From: Naganishia liquefaciens
Lineage: Eukaryota; Basidiomycota; Tremellomycetes; Filobasidiales; Filobasidiaceae
Direction: 5' to 3'
Length of the DNA stretch: 64,000 nucleotides
Assembly: GCA_013423385.1 (NCBI GenBank)
Contig: BLZA01000009.1
Span: 496,001 to 560,000 of the forward strand
The number at the start of each line of letters is the position of its first letter. Position 1 is the first letter of the stretch. The position numbers and the translations under genes are program-made. Below, piece by piece: positions 10,870 through 21,311 of the stretch. The notes beneath the pieces are model-generated. The model had not been told where the DNA came from. It did no database searches and saw nothing but the letters and a program-made list of their open reading frames with translations.

Positions 10870-12300
10870 TCATTTGACAAGAACGTCTCCCAGACCTTTC
10901 ATCTTGACGTCACGCAAGCGAGCTTGTTCGCCTCGATCTCGGTACGTAAGCAGTATATGAAGAACATGGGCGCGGACAAGGCTGTCTCGGCTGGCGGGTG
11001 ACCGGGAGTCTGTTTCTGCTTCTTCCGACATGAAACTGAGACAAAGATCGGCAGTGCCCCCGAAAAACAAGAGGTAGCTGGAAGAGCTATTTTGGAGAGA
11101 GGCCGAAAGCTCATGATGTCGCCAACCGTGAGCAAGAAGAGCTTTTAGGAGGCCGAATATTCTGGCGCGGAGTCTGAATCAATCGTCACCAAGCAGACCG
11201 GAAACCATTTCATGAGATACAACAGTTGAATTGGCGGGATGCGTTGGAGCTCAATGTCGACGGCGAGTTTCAGTTTGCCATGATATCGCACTGCTCCAAT
11301 AACGCAACTGAGAACTGCTAGAGTGAGTTCGAGGAAAGACTATTTCTCGGCCCAGGAGTCCAGTATAAAGTGAGTCTCAGCGCATCTGTCGAAGGGGATC
11401 ATGCACGTAGCTAGCTACGTAGCTGAATGGGACCTTGTTGGGATCGCGATTGCCGCCCTGACAAAGATAAGAATCCACTCATCTCGCTCAGCAGGATTGC
11501 CACGTCTGACGGTCGCAATTGCCTTGGACTTGGGAGGTTCTTTAACGCAAAGCTGCCCCCCAAATTATAACTCAGAGCGGTCCCGCATTTGCGCTTGATG
11601 GAAAGATAACAACCGTTTTACTTCGGGTCTCTCAAAATCGTCAGCCAACCATTCGTAGCAGTCGCGCATATACTCAGGCGATCCCGGCATATCGAGGCCA
11701 AGGGTCAGGAGAGACATGAAGTGATCGAAAGCAAGAGCCCGTTAGACAGATTGTCGAAGTGGTAATCTCGCCGCCTTGAGGTATGCCGTCTCAGCAGGGC
11801 AAAAAAGGTGCTCGCTCTACCATTAGCGGTGATGTCCAGGAGGCAGAAGGTGCGTCGTGCTGACATGCTCGGAGAGGTTGTCGGTGTCGCTTACCGAGCG
11901 GTAACTCGTGTCCTCTAACGCTTCATCCAGCTCTTTTCCGCATATCCTCCAGCGCACAGGTGGTCGCGACGCGGTGAGGAAAGGCATCGACTTTACCCAA
12001 GATGGTCCGGCATGCACCGAATTCTGCCACAATAACGAGGGAAGCCAAGAGAAGATCGCGAATGCCTTAGGAGGAAATGCTATTAGATATCTAGAATGAA
12101 TGCCGGTTCGTTGGTGATTGGTACGACTGAAAGACGCATTGCCGACACTTGACCTGAGAATCAAAAGTAGCTCGATGGTCACACAAGTCGATGTGAAGCA
12201 GCGAAGGGATTGACCGTATCCGCAGCGGAGTCTGCATCGAGGGACCGACCTTACAAGAAGAAAGAACGCTGCGCTCCGTCTTCTGACGTTGAGATATCAT
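10870..12300 (-). CDS. Unrecognised multi-exon or decayed gene
   Basis: No family is recognised. Two blocks have real exon structure. Block 1 starts at ATG 12300 (12300-12255, 12153-12125, 12065-11895, 11816 onward). All three joins keep frame with GTAAGG, GTACCA and GTAAGC donors and CAG/AAG/TAG acceptors, and include ELDEALEDTSYRS and AETAYLKAARLPLRQSV. Block 2 joins 11339-11221 (LTLAVLSCVIGAVRYHGKLK) over a 47-base intron to 11173-10870 (IFGLLKALLAHGWRHHELSA; stop near 10870). Between them the frame of block 1 stays protein-like for about 390 bases, including FMSLLTLGLDMPGSPEYMRD, but meets TAA at 11742-11744 and 11565-11567. Either extra introns were missed or the gene is a pseudogene. 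Helical, hydrophobic content suggests a solenoid-like fold, which is weak inference. Confidence 0.35.
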
Positions 12301-12423
12301 AGCATACCTCTCGACGAGGTGCGACGCTGTAGCTCCGTAATGGTATGCATGATGTTGTAATGTCGTACAAAGTGGGGTGATCTTGCGAGCAGTTATCAGA
12401 CGTATCGAGAATTCCCTTCTTCC

Positions 12424-12837
12424 TTACATTTCCTCCCATCGGGTCAAATCCATGGGCTTGGCCAAAAGCGGAATCACGTAAGGGTCGAAAGTTTTCCAAT
12501 ACGGGTTGTTTAAGTGATATTGCTGAGAGGACTCCTGCTCGTAACGTTCAACGATCGCGAACTTGGTATCGTCCTGCGCGGATGACGCAGATGTTAACGG
12601 ATTTGACAATCTTCCTGCATCGGACGAAGTCACCTTGGGGTCCTGCATGACATGCCAGTCCAAAGTCTCCTTATCTTTACGGTACACAGCAGCGGCCTCG
12701 ACCAACTTGTCCTTCAGCTTCTGCACGCAGTCCTATATTGACAGGAAGCAAGGGGTCAGCGGGATTTGCTTCGCAGACCGAGAGACCCCGGGACTCACCG
12801 GCTTGCTTTGGAGGTGGACGATGATAGTGTAGACCAT
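12424..12837 (-). CDS. ABM-domain (antibiotic biosynthesis monooxygenase-like) small protein
   Basis: Dimeric alpha-beta ferredoxin-like fold of the ABM family (Pfam PF03992), whose members include quinone-acting monooxygenases; the substrate here is unknown. Exon 1 (12837 to about 12799) encodes MVYTIIVHLQSKP. A GTGAGT...TATAG intron leads to DCVQKLKDKLVEAAAVYRKD and TLDWHVMQDPK. A second intron, GTGACT...CGCAG, restores the family pattern DDTKFAIVERYEQESSQQYH. The C-terminus reads NNPYWKTFDPYVIPLLAKPM. At about 100 residues it has the usual length of a single ABM domain. The second intron was chosen because reading through would insert a Ser-rich stretch into the beta-strand core. Confidence 0.82.
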
Positions 12838-13374
12838 GGTGTGGCTGTGTCGAGATCGGACAAATGATTCTAATGACACACGTGGACGAGTGCAATGGAG
12901 TGTGACACAAAAACACAAGAGAATAATTATACTACGCTCGTGGGCAATCTTCTGCTTCTCAGCTGACTCTTTCCGATCGTCCAAGCGAAAACCAGCCGAG
13001 CACTTGCCGCCGGCAGCGACTTTGCTCCGATTGGTAGTAACTCGCCGACGCCATGCGGAAGCTATTGAATCATCGCGCTGCGAAACCGGCGGCAACTTGT
13101 TACAGCGCGTCGCGTCTCGTGGCGCTTCCCTTTGTCTCTAAACCTGACCTGTTAGAGAATAGTATCCAGCTTGGTATGCCCGTCCAACAAGAACCAGTGT
13201 AAGCACGATGAATTATCAGAAGAGATCGTACAAACAATAAAGCGCGATACTCTCTTTATACCGATACAATCATTCCCTTGGGGCAGACGCAGAACCAGAA
13301 GGCCCGCGAGAAGAACAGTCGCACATATGTCTAGTATTAGTGACGCAACAGCAACAGCATCCGCGATTGACGAC
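12838..13374. other. Intergenic, ABM gene upstream region
   Basis: About 540 bases between the ABM gene start and the stop of the next minus-strand gene. One minus frame (13424-13152) holds a hydrophobic stretch, AVASLILDICATVLLAGLLV, that could be a membrane-spanning C-terminal exon of that gene, but I see no good splice to join it. Otherwise nothing is recognised. Confidence 0.4.
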
Positions 13375-14963
13375 CTATTGTTCATCTCTCCTGCCGCGGT
13401 ACGAAGAATCGTTCCCTCGAGCACTGCTCTCGTTGTCCTGGGGTCTCGCTGACATCATTGGTGAGATCACCGGTGGATACAAATGTGAGCAAGGGGGTCC
13501 CATGGGATGGCCGAAGCTGCCTAGTGTCATCGAGTGCGCCATATTTCTCGAGACGAATTCCTGATTCCAGTGTACAGGCTCGTACCAGGAAGGACCCGAC
13601 AGAGCCCAAGGACACTGCTCAGTGTGACCATATGTTTGAGGGGGCGTAAACTGTTGACTCAACGGAAAGCCGAAAGATGCCGGATGAGCTGCACTCATAT
13701 TGGTATGCCTGCTGCCCTGAGGAGCACTGTCTCGAGGCTGGTGTTCCTCCTCAGCGCCGATACTGCTAGTATATTGCGCTCTACCAACTGCCTGGATCAT
13801 CGGGTTCCGAGCGGAATACTGGGAGGGGCGATCTTGAGCCGGAAAGGTATCTCTCGTGTCGACGACATCATGGCGTGGTCGCTGTTGTGGGACTATGCTC
13901 AGTCTCCTGGATGCGCGGGACCAGTCCTGGCTCACCTCATCGACCGATCTGACTAACCATACCGTAAGTATCTGCATGACGGACGGGTCTTTGGCAGTGC
14001 GGCTGATCACGGGACTGACTGCGCATCTCGTAAAGTCTGGACTCTGGTGGTTGATGTAGTTCAGCTCAAAGTCATGAACAACCACGATACCGTTACTGAC
14101 GAAGTGACCAAAGACCCAGTGTTTCAAGTTCGAGACACACCAGAAGAAGCAGTAATTGGCATAGCACTCGTCGTAGATCTGGGTCTGCAGAAGATTGGCT
14201 TGTCCTTCTCGAGTCTCCAGGTATGCTGGTGAGCTCGGTGTCCATTTCGGCTTCAGATTAGGGAGCAACGTGGGTTAGTTGCAGTCCTGACTATTGTTTC
14301 ACGCATGCGTACTGCAGCTTTGACGAAATCTTTCAACTCGTCAGTTCCGATTAACCATGGGGGACGTATCAAAAAAACGAGAGATCGGTCTGACGGCGTC
14401 CTATTATTGACAAAGACCAAACTCCCGCAACCATCCGGTAACTCTGTCGGAACCCGCACGGACCGCCCTCCACGTTCGAAATGGTGATGACCTTGCTCTC
14501 CTGTCGTTCTTCGTTGCGCAATCGATGTGGGGATGACGTGAAAGCTAAAGTCCTGAGCGTTGTATCTCAGCATATGCAGTGCAGACACTGCAGTTTGCAG
14601 GATCTGCGAGGGCCGTCGATGTCGATGCCGGACGGAGCAAGTGATTTTGAGAGCGTTCAATACAGTGGCCGCAGGAGAAAGAACATGAACGAGAGTCCCA
14701 TTCGTGAGCAAGCACCATCCTGGACTTTGTTAATCACTTACAGAACCCGTAAGCCAGCCTAAAAGACCTGCATCCTCTGCCCTCTCGGCAGCCTCGTCGT
14801 GAAATGCGACAGTATCGAAACCGTCTGCTTTGAGGGCAAATATTCTAAAATGATGGCGCAAGGAGACATCAGCAACTTATCCAGTCTCTTCGCCTATCGG
14901 CGCGCTTTGGCGAGCCGAGTTAAAAGATTGCCTCAATGAAGGGTCAATCTTTCGAGTATGCAT
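13375..14963 (-). CDS. Hypothetical protein with an in-frame stop near its start
   Basis: Not recognised. From ATG 14963 the frame reads MHTRKIDPSLRQSFNSARQ for 28 codons, meets TAA at 14877-14879, and continues in the same frame for 45 protein-like codons (FALKADGFDTVAFHDEAAER, then GLLGWLTGS) to a GTAAGT donor at 14741. Downstream exons include RSLVFLIRPPWLIGTDELKD, then YLETREGQANLLQTQIYDEC and HWVFGHFVSNGIVVVHDFEL, then over a GTCAGT...CATGCAG intron a low-complexity C-terminus to the stop at 13375. The middle block resembles the helix-then-strand modules (query text, then a ...NGIVVVHDF... strand) of many basidiomycete hypothetical proteins; this is an impression only. Its true start may instead lie in an upstream exon that splices in after the TAA. 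Confidence 0.4.
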
Positions 14964-14965
14964 CA

Positions 14966-16922
14966 ATGAGCGGGCAGTTCAGGGAGCATCTGTTCGGACT
15001 TCGCCTTCGGCTTGACTGTCCGGATCGAGACGCACCAGCCAACTCCCTTGCCAGAAAGACAAGGATCACTCACTGTTTTCCCCAGCGATCCGCGTGCGGT
15101 ATCGATCTGTGGGGCAAATTCTTCTCGTAGACTGTCCGTGGGAGAGAAAGAAAGATGTCAGTGCAAGGTTATAAGTAACTGCTGAAGGGACAATGCAATG
15201 TAGACCGCCCAGTGACGCTCGGATTGGGATGGAAAGTACATTCCAAACATCATCCGTGGAAGAACGAAGCTGAAACGGAAACCTACAGTTTTCAATCGCG
15301 TCAAGAAATCGACGACGAGCTTCCCATGACTCAAGGTATCGTCCATAACGACCCCTAAAACTTCCATGGGGATTGCCTTGGTTGTTTGACTGATTACCGG
15401 GAGGCAATTTCCGATCCTCATACTGCATTACGCTGTGAACCAGCCTGTCAATCGTTCGCTTACGACCAGAGATGCGCTCTTCATCCTTAGGTCCTGCATT
15501 CATCGCCAAGTAGCCGTCTCCGAGGGAAGATGGATTGCTAGTCCCGAGTCCGCGCTGTCGAACACTTCTGGCGCGACCCGAGCCCCAGTTTGGCCGATTG
15601 TACCACCTACTCGTCGTTTCCGCGTCAGGGTCAATCCACTTCTCCCATTTTGGCAATGTCGCGAGCTTCAAGTAGAGACTTAGATTGTCTGCAGGATGCA
15701 GCAACCCTTGATCATCTTGCTGTCGTCCGCTAGAAGGGAGAGATCGTTCCAGAAGCGGGATGGCAACCGATACTTGTGTATGGCCCGCCGGCGGACCAGT
15801 CTGGGTATACCGCATCTCACGCTCTTGCGCGTCCGAACGCCATACTTGTGGGGAAGGCAGGCGTACTTGATTCACAGATGCGTCCGGAGCCTGAAAGGCT
15901 TCCGACGACTGACGAGCCGAAAGTGGACCCCGCTGTAATGCTGATGTTGAGGCATGACGATCCCTGGCTGAATTCTTGACCCTCACGGACTTGATAACGT
16001 TGATTCCTGGCAAACTTTGTCGTATTCCATACAACGAGAACCCCTGCCTTCGGATCTCCGGTCGGATTACTGATCGCTCGCGGTTCGGTTGAGGCAATGT
16101 CGGAGCGGAGGGACTTCCGTCGTGGGGTTCAAGCCTGCTTGCTGGTGGTTGTGGAAGAGGTTTTGTTCTGTTTGTGAGGTGAGAGTCACGTCTAGACATT
16201 ACCTCTAGACTCTCTGTCCCTTCCGAGATGTTTCTGCTCGTCAATTTCATAGCCGAAGGGAGCTTTTCCCCGGGCAATTCTCGATGAAGTGGTTGTCTGC
16301 GTTGCCTCCTCGATCCGGAAGACAAGGTCGGAATTACTGTGGCATTGTCGAGCTGTCGCTGCTTCTCTCTTTCGCTCGAATCCGTTACATATCCTGCAAT
16401 ATCCGCTCGAGATCCAAGTGATGCCAGAGATGACCTTCGACTTGCTATAGCCCCGGCTGAAGGACCGGTCTGCGATCGAGCTCTACTACTTTCACGTCCA
16501 TCCACCGACCGATGTCCCGGATTCAGGTTCCGCAAGGTCTGCAAAGCCGCTTTTAAGACAAACGGATCCGGATATGAGTACTCGTCACTCGTGGAACTGA
16601 CCAGAGGTGCAAATACTGGGGAATCAAAGCACCCACCCTTTGTAAGCGACTTTCGTACCACTGTCCTGTCCTCTAAGAATATGGTTTTGCCCTTTTGCTC
16701 GGGGGGTGAAAGAGAGACGGTGACAGCGATTCCTGAATTGCTCGGTGGCGGTCCCGCTGATTCAGAGAGATGATGGTGAACCAAGTCTCGTCCTATGCTG
16801 ACGCTTTCGTCCTCATCTGGCGGAAGACCCTTGTCACGAGGAAACGGAGTGTGCGGTCTTCTATCGGTGAAGGGAGGTAGAGCACCAGAAGTCGCGTCTT
16901 TCGAAACTTTGGTTGGCGGCAT
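14966..16922 (-). CDS. Low-complexity hypothetical protein
   Basis: Not recognised. Starts at ATG 16922 (MPPTKVSKDATSGALPPF) and stays open for more than 500 codons of Ser/Arg/Pro-rich, presumably disordered sequence. Two patches look ordered: DEYSYPDPFVLKAALQTLRN near residue 110 and LYLKLATLPKWEKWIDPDAE near residue 420. Toward the 3' end the protein-like frame changes: RYLESWEARRRFLDAIENC in the starting frame, then RMMFGMYFPSQSERHWAVYI and LREEFAPQIDTARGSLGKT in another, ending at a TGA about 14966. A 48-base intron (GTTACT...CGGACAG, about 15180-15133) fits inside the second part. The shift near 15320 is unexplained: an unseen intron, or an error. Its TGA overlaps the ATG of the next gene (TGATG). 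Confidence 0.55.
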
Positions 16923-17038
16923 CTTCCTGTGTGCTGGCGGTAAAACAACCTCAAGCGGACGAGATAACCCCGACGGGGACTTTCGAAGCAGCTAGTCGGA
17001 AGCGCACGTGGCTAGACTCTCTTCCAAATTCTTGCTGA

Positions 17039-17863
17039 TCACTGATGATTTTCGTATCCAGCCTCAGGGGCGTAATATCCGCCGTGATAAGCCTCTGTGT
17101 CGTATCGCTCTTTCCGACGCGAATGTCTTCTATCTCGCTTCTCGTGACGGCGATGACGATGCGGATCAGGCGTGTCGTATCCGTTGCCGTCTTGGTACTG
17201 GTCCTGGTACGAGTCTCCGCGTTTAGAGTGGTGGCGATCACCTCTGTGATGGCGAGACTGGGGCTGTGCAAAGGTCGCTAAGCTGACCCCTGAGGAAGGA
17301 CGGATCAGTGGCTCCCTGTAGCCCCCAATGATTGCTGGGGGGTAGTGATGAGCTGCAGGCTCGGGGACTGTCGGAAAATACGGGTTCTGTGGTGCAGGCG
17401 GCAGCGGACGCTGCGAGTAATCGCTGCTCGCCAGTGCGGGAGCTCCTATCGGCAAAGGAGCTGAGTAGCCGTAATTTGTCGGTGCTAATCCACCAAGGCC
17501 GTATGGCGAGGGGTATGGCTGTGATCGATAAAGAGTCCCCGGTACTGAGCCTGGTGGCGTGATGACGATCTGATCTACGGTAAAAAAATGGGTGGAAGAT
17601 TTATGTGATTTGCTATGCACCCGCACAACAAACTCACTGTCCAACGCAGCCAACCGATCTCCCCTGTTGATCCAACCTAGACCTCTTCCCCAGCTACCGA
17701 ACGCAGGATATCCGCCACTGGGATGCTGATGATGGCCAAACTGATAACCAGGATGAAGACCGACCGCTCTGTTGCGGTAATAGGGGTCACCGAGGCAGCA
17801 GCAGCCGTAAATGTCTCGTCCGAAACAATCGAGGCAGCACTGGTCGGAGAAGCAGACGCCCAT
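17039..17863 (-). CDS. Small Cys-rich, probably lipid-anchored protein
   Basis: No family recognised. The only in-frame ATG near the 5' end (17863) gives MGVCFSDQCCLDCFGRD followed by IYGCCCLGDP. Gly2 and Ser6 fit the N-myristoylation pattern MGxxxS, and there are seven Cys within the first 23 residues (4, 9, 10, 13, 21-23), as in dually myristoylated and palmitoylated membrane proteins. The rest is Gly/Tyr/Pro/His-rich (QPYPSPYGLGGLAPTNYGY) and ends in a His/Arg/Asp-rich tail (DRHHSKRGD, HRHRRHEKRDRRHSRRKERY). One intron (GTGAGT...ACCGTAG) lies near 17635-17578. The length is about 255 residues. Attachment to the plasma membrane or vacuole surface is inference. Confidence 0.65.
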   Translation of the reverse strand: MGVCFSDQCCLDCFGRDIYGCCCLGDPYYRNRAVGLHPGYQFGHHQHPSGGYPAFGSWGRGLGWINRGDRLAALDSEFVVRVHSKSHKSSTHFFTVDQIVITPPGSVPGTLYRSQPYPSPYGLGGLAPTNYGYSAPLPIGAPALASSDYSQRPLPPAPQNPYFPTVPEPAAHHYPPAIIGGYREPLIRPSSGVSLATFAQPQSRHHRGDRHHSKRGDSYQDQYQDGNGYDTPDPHRHRRHEKRDRRHSRRKERYDTEAYHGGYYAPEAGYENHQ

Positions 17864-18672
17864 CCGCGGTATCCGAAGAGGCGGCGTTTGACGGGAAGGG
17901 AAGACAGTTCTATAGTCCAATATTCTTAAATGAAGCTCGATGTTACTGAGGTATATATATACCTATCATCTACATGTTATACATGTAAACACAGCCTCGA
18001 CGATACACATCAACAAAACCTCGAGACAATGGACTGGAGTCTTCCAGACTGGCCCATTATCGCTCATTTCGCATGCTGCACTGATGGAAGCCCAAAAGAA
18101 TGATCCCGTCAGGGGCTCCCCTGAAACGCGAATCAACCCATGGCCAGTTGGGATTAGCGCAGGGTCAGCTCCCAAAGGCGCGCGCTTGACGGTGGCCCAC
18201 TTTTTCAATCGACCCCCGACGTCGGGATATAAGCGGACAGTATCGCATTGCTATCTTGGGTTGTATAGGGCAATCAACCAAACGTATATTGTGAGTATTC
18301 CTTCTTCTCCACCATCATGCCATCCCCGCCTGCGAAGTCCTACAAGATGACCACTAGATGACGAGACTGCATCGCACGCCATCCCTCCGCAACTCGTTGC
18401 TCCCGCTTCTCGCGTCCTAGCTCTGCGTGTCTGCTCGTCTTGAGTTGGACATGGAGGGTGCTCACCTGATCTTTCTGAAAAGGTGGGGAAGCGGCTGCGA
18501 GGGTGACGAGAGGTATATGAGGGATACAGTGCATGACGATCTTTATTTCTATTATTTGGCGATAATTTCTGGCTGAAATGGACAACGCTCGAGGCGATGG
18601 GGCTGCGTGATGGCTGTGCCGTGGTCGTTTCTTCTACACAGTTGTTGATTACCATTTCTCCTAGATCACAAC
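17864..18672. other. Intergenic divergent promoter region
   Basis: About 810 bases between the divergent starts of the Cys-rich protein gene and TSR4. It contains a TA-rich stretch near 17946-17995 and no protein-like frame. Probably two promoters. Confidence 0.45.
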
Positions 18673-20439
18673 ATGACAGACGGATACGATTCAGATTCAG
18701 GATACTCTGACGCTTCGTCGGTCACACGGACCAATGTCATGCTCGCCAGCATTGAACCGAAACTCAAGGTCGACACCTCGACGCATACATCTTCATTCGC
18801 TGGAGGTTATCCCGCCTTCCCTTCGCTCCCTTCTTCTGCGGTATCTTCAATTCCCACAACGACGGGTATCACATGTGGTCACTGTCAAGCCGCTATGCCT
18901 CTGTTGAGTCAGATATACTGTCCAATGGAGCAAGGTGAGAATGATCGTACACTATATGTGTGGGCATGTCCCAAGGCCGACTGTCAGAGGAAATCAGGAA
19001 GGTGCGTCCTGTCCACCTCTTCTTTAGCGTTGTATCCATCTTCGTTGTATACGCCATCTTCATTTTATAAACATGAGCTCATTCTATATGTGCCTTTCAT
19101 GCATGTCCCGCTTCGATTCCGCATTGCTCGCTATACAGTGTACGAGCATTCAGAGCCTCAGCCCGTAATGAAGTCTATGCAGCAGACGCCGCGGAAAAGC
19201 GAGCCAAGGCAGAAGCAGAGGCGAGAAGACTAGCGGAAGAGGAAGAGAAGAAACGAGAGGCGGCTAAGGTTAATCCGTTCTCAGTGAGTATGGGAAGGTA
19301 TGTCCTATTGTACTTGGACTGACATATGAGCTTGTTCGAAAGCTTGGAAGTGCTGCCCCGACTGGTAATGCAGGACTGGGCAATGCCTTATTCGGCAACG
19401 CCGGCTCGTTTGGAACAACAAACTTGACCGCGTCCAACCCATTCAGTACCGCAACCGCAGCCGTCACGGATGCTTTCTCGACCCTGAACGTTACCCCTTC
19501 GTCCGAGTCGCAAGCTGCTCCGAAAGCCGGTAAAGCCGGTCCTGCAATTCCGGCAGAAATCTTCTCGCCTCCCTTGCCCGCGTACATCCCGGCCCAAGCG
19601 ATCGACTCGTACCCAGAGGATATTCCCAAGGAGACAGAGGCGGACAAGAACGCTGCGACGAGAAAAGGGTTGGCAGAGGATGCCGATGATGGGGATGACG
19701 ATGAAGACGAGCGCAAGCCGGGCGCAAAGTCTGGCGGATCGAGTGTGGCTGAACAGTGGGAGAGGGTATTGCCCCGCGGGATGGATGAGGTGTTTGAGCG
19801 GTTCGTGAACAGGTTGAATGCTGCGATAGATGGTAATGAGCAGGTATTGAGGTGGGTGCATTAGCGACCGCTAGGCGTTTTGCAGACTCATCAACCGATT
19901 TCATTGACAGATATGACCTCGGTGGAATTCCTCTGCCATACTCTGAAAAGTCGGACCTCTACAAGCAACTCTTCCCACCAAAGTCGCTGGTCGGTCGACA
20001 TGTCCCCGTGATACAGAACAAATCACAACGGGCCGACGGAGAAGACGAAGACGAGGATGACGAGAATTCGTACCAGAAACGATACGCGCCGTACCCTACG
20101 GTTCCAACCTGCCCGCGCTGCAAGTCTCGACGAGTCTTTGAACTGCAGCTAGTCTCCAGTATGATCTCGTACCTCTCCCCTGAGCGACTCAGCACGACTG
20201 GAAAGGCACCTTCCAAGAGGAAGCAAAAGTCGGCCGCTAGTCTGGAAGAGCGGAGAAAGGAAGTGGAAGCGCTCTTGCGAGGCAAAAATGTCGGTGCTCA
20301 GGGAGAAGAGGTGGATCATGCGCAGCAAGGTGTTGGTATGGGCATGGAATGGGGAAGTGTAGTCGTCTTTGGGTGTGAGGGGGACTGCGAGGGTTTCACG
20401 GAAGAATGGGTAGGCGTGGAATGGGAGGACGATCAATAG
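18673..20439 (+). CDS. TSR4: PDCD2-family ribosome-assembly chaperone Tsr4
   Basis: Tsr4/PDCD2 is a dedicated co-translational chaperone for the 40S protein uS5 (Rps2) and is needed for 20S pre-rRNA processing. The N-terminal exon has an acidic Ser/Tyr stretch (TDGYDSDSGYSDASS) and a zinc-binding part with CGHCQAAMPLLSQIYCPM and WACPKADCQRK. After two or three short introns the central part is Ala/Pro-rich and acidic. The PDCD2_C domain follows: ERVLPRGMDEVFERFVNRL, then after an intron YDLGGIPLPYS, the acidic loop EDEDEDDENSYQKRY, and the second cysteine motif CPRCKSRRVFELQLVSSM. It ends with EWVGVEWEDDQ. It stops about 80 bp from the convergent HIT gene. Confidence 0.88.
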
Positions 20440-20519
20440 AGGGCTTGTCCACTGTTCACAATTGCATGTACATGCATATGAAATGGACAAGCATTTTCAA
20501 GACGATCCGTTAGGCCCTC

Positions 20520-21311
20520 CTACAATTTGCTCCTGATTTTCTCGACCAGAACCTTCGCATCATCGTCATCCAGGAAGTCTCGATTTGCCATCTCTCCGCG
20601 AAGCATAAACTTGTGCGTGGGAGCCTCGGCTTCCTTCTTGCCACTGTGCTTCTTGTTTGGCGAAGATTTCGACAACTTATTTGCAACGGACAAGGTCGAG
20701 CCGTCATCGAAGATCGGCGCCGGGACAAGATGCCAGTGAACCTACACCATTACACATGAGCTGTTATGCGTGACTGATCTCCGGAGAAGCTCCCTCTTAC
20801 ATGATGCACAGCTTGAGCGTAGCCTGCCAACGAAAGTGCTGATTAGTTCGTGCATCTTCGGAGGGGAATTTGACAAGTCACCTTGATTGCACACAACGTT
20901 CAGATCCGGGTTTCCCGTTGCTAATACAGCGGCAATTAGCCATCACCTTCTCGATATTCAGACGATGGGACACACCTTCATTGATGGCCTTTGTGATGCG
21001 CGGCAAAGCTCTTCCCATTGCTTCGCCCAATTCTGGAGGCAAATCTGCCAGTCTTGCATAATGCTGCTTCGGTATCAAGAGACAATGCCCGCGTCGCAGA
21101 GGATAGATGTCTGTTCGCGCGTAATGCTGAGCATGATGCCTCCTCTTTTACGACTGGTTGACTTACCGAGAAAAGCCATGCATTGATCATCCTCGTAAAC
21201 AACAAATGCTTCGCTCTTGTCTGCAATGATTCGACAAAAGGTGCAACTCTTGTCTATGGGCGGATACGACGATGGTCGGTCTTGCACGGATCGCAGAATG
21301 AAGGAAGTCAT
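20520..21311 (-). CDS. HIT-family nucleotide hydrolase
   Basis: Histidine-triad protein, expected to hydrolyse nucleotide phosphoramidates or related adenylyl compounds. The N-terminal exon has CTFCRIIADKSEAFVVYEDD (part of the HIT fold), and a later exon has IPKQHYARLADLPPELGEAM and ALPRITKAINEG. The triad is split by an intron: AQAVHH ends one exon (donor GTAAGA) and VHWHLVPAPIFDDG begins the next, giving H-x-H-x-H. The C-terminal extension (KKHSGKKEAEAPTHKFML and DDAKVLVEKIRSKL) is longer than in minimal Hnt1-type proteins and is lysine-rich. The start ATG is at 21311 and the stop TAG at 20520-20522. Closest to Hnt1/HINT by motif; the exact subfamily is unsure. Confidence 0.85.

Noticed and set aside
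13152-13424. Hydrophobic frame that could encode a membrane segment
   Set aside because: No convincing start or splice connects it to the gene next door; kept only as a comment.
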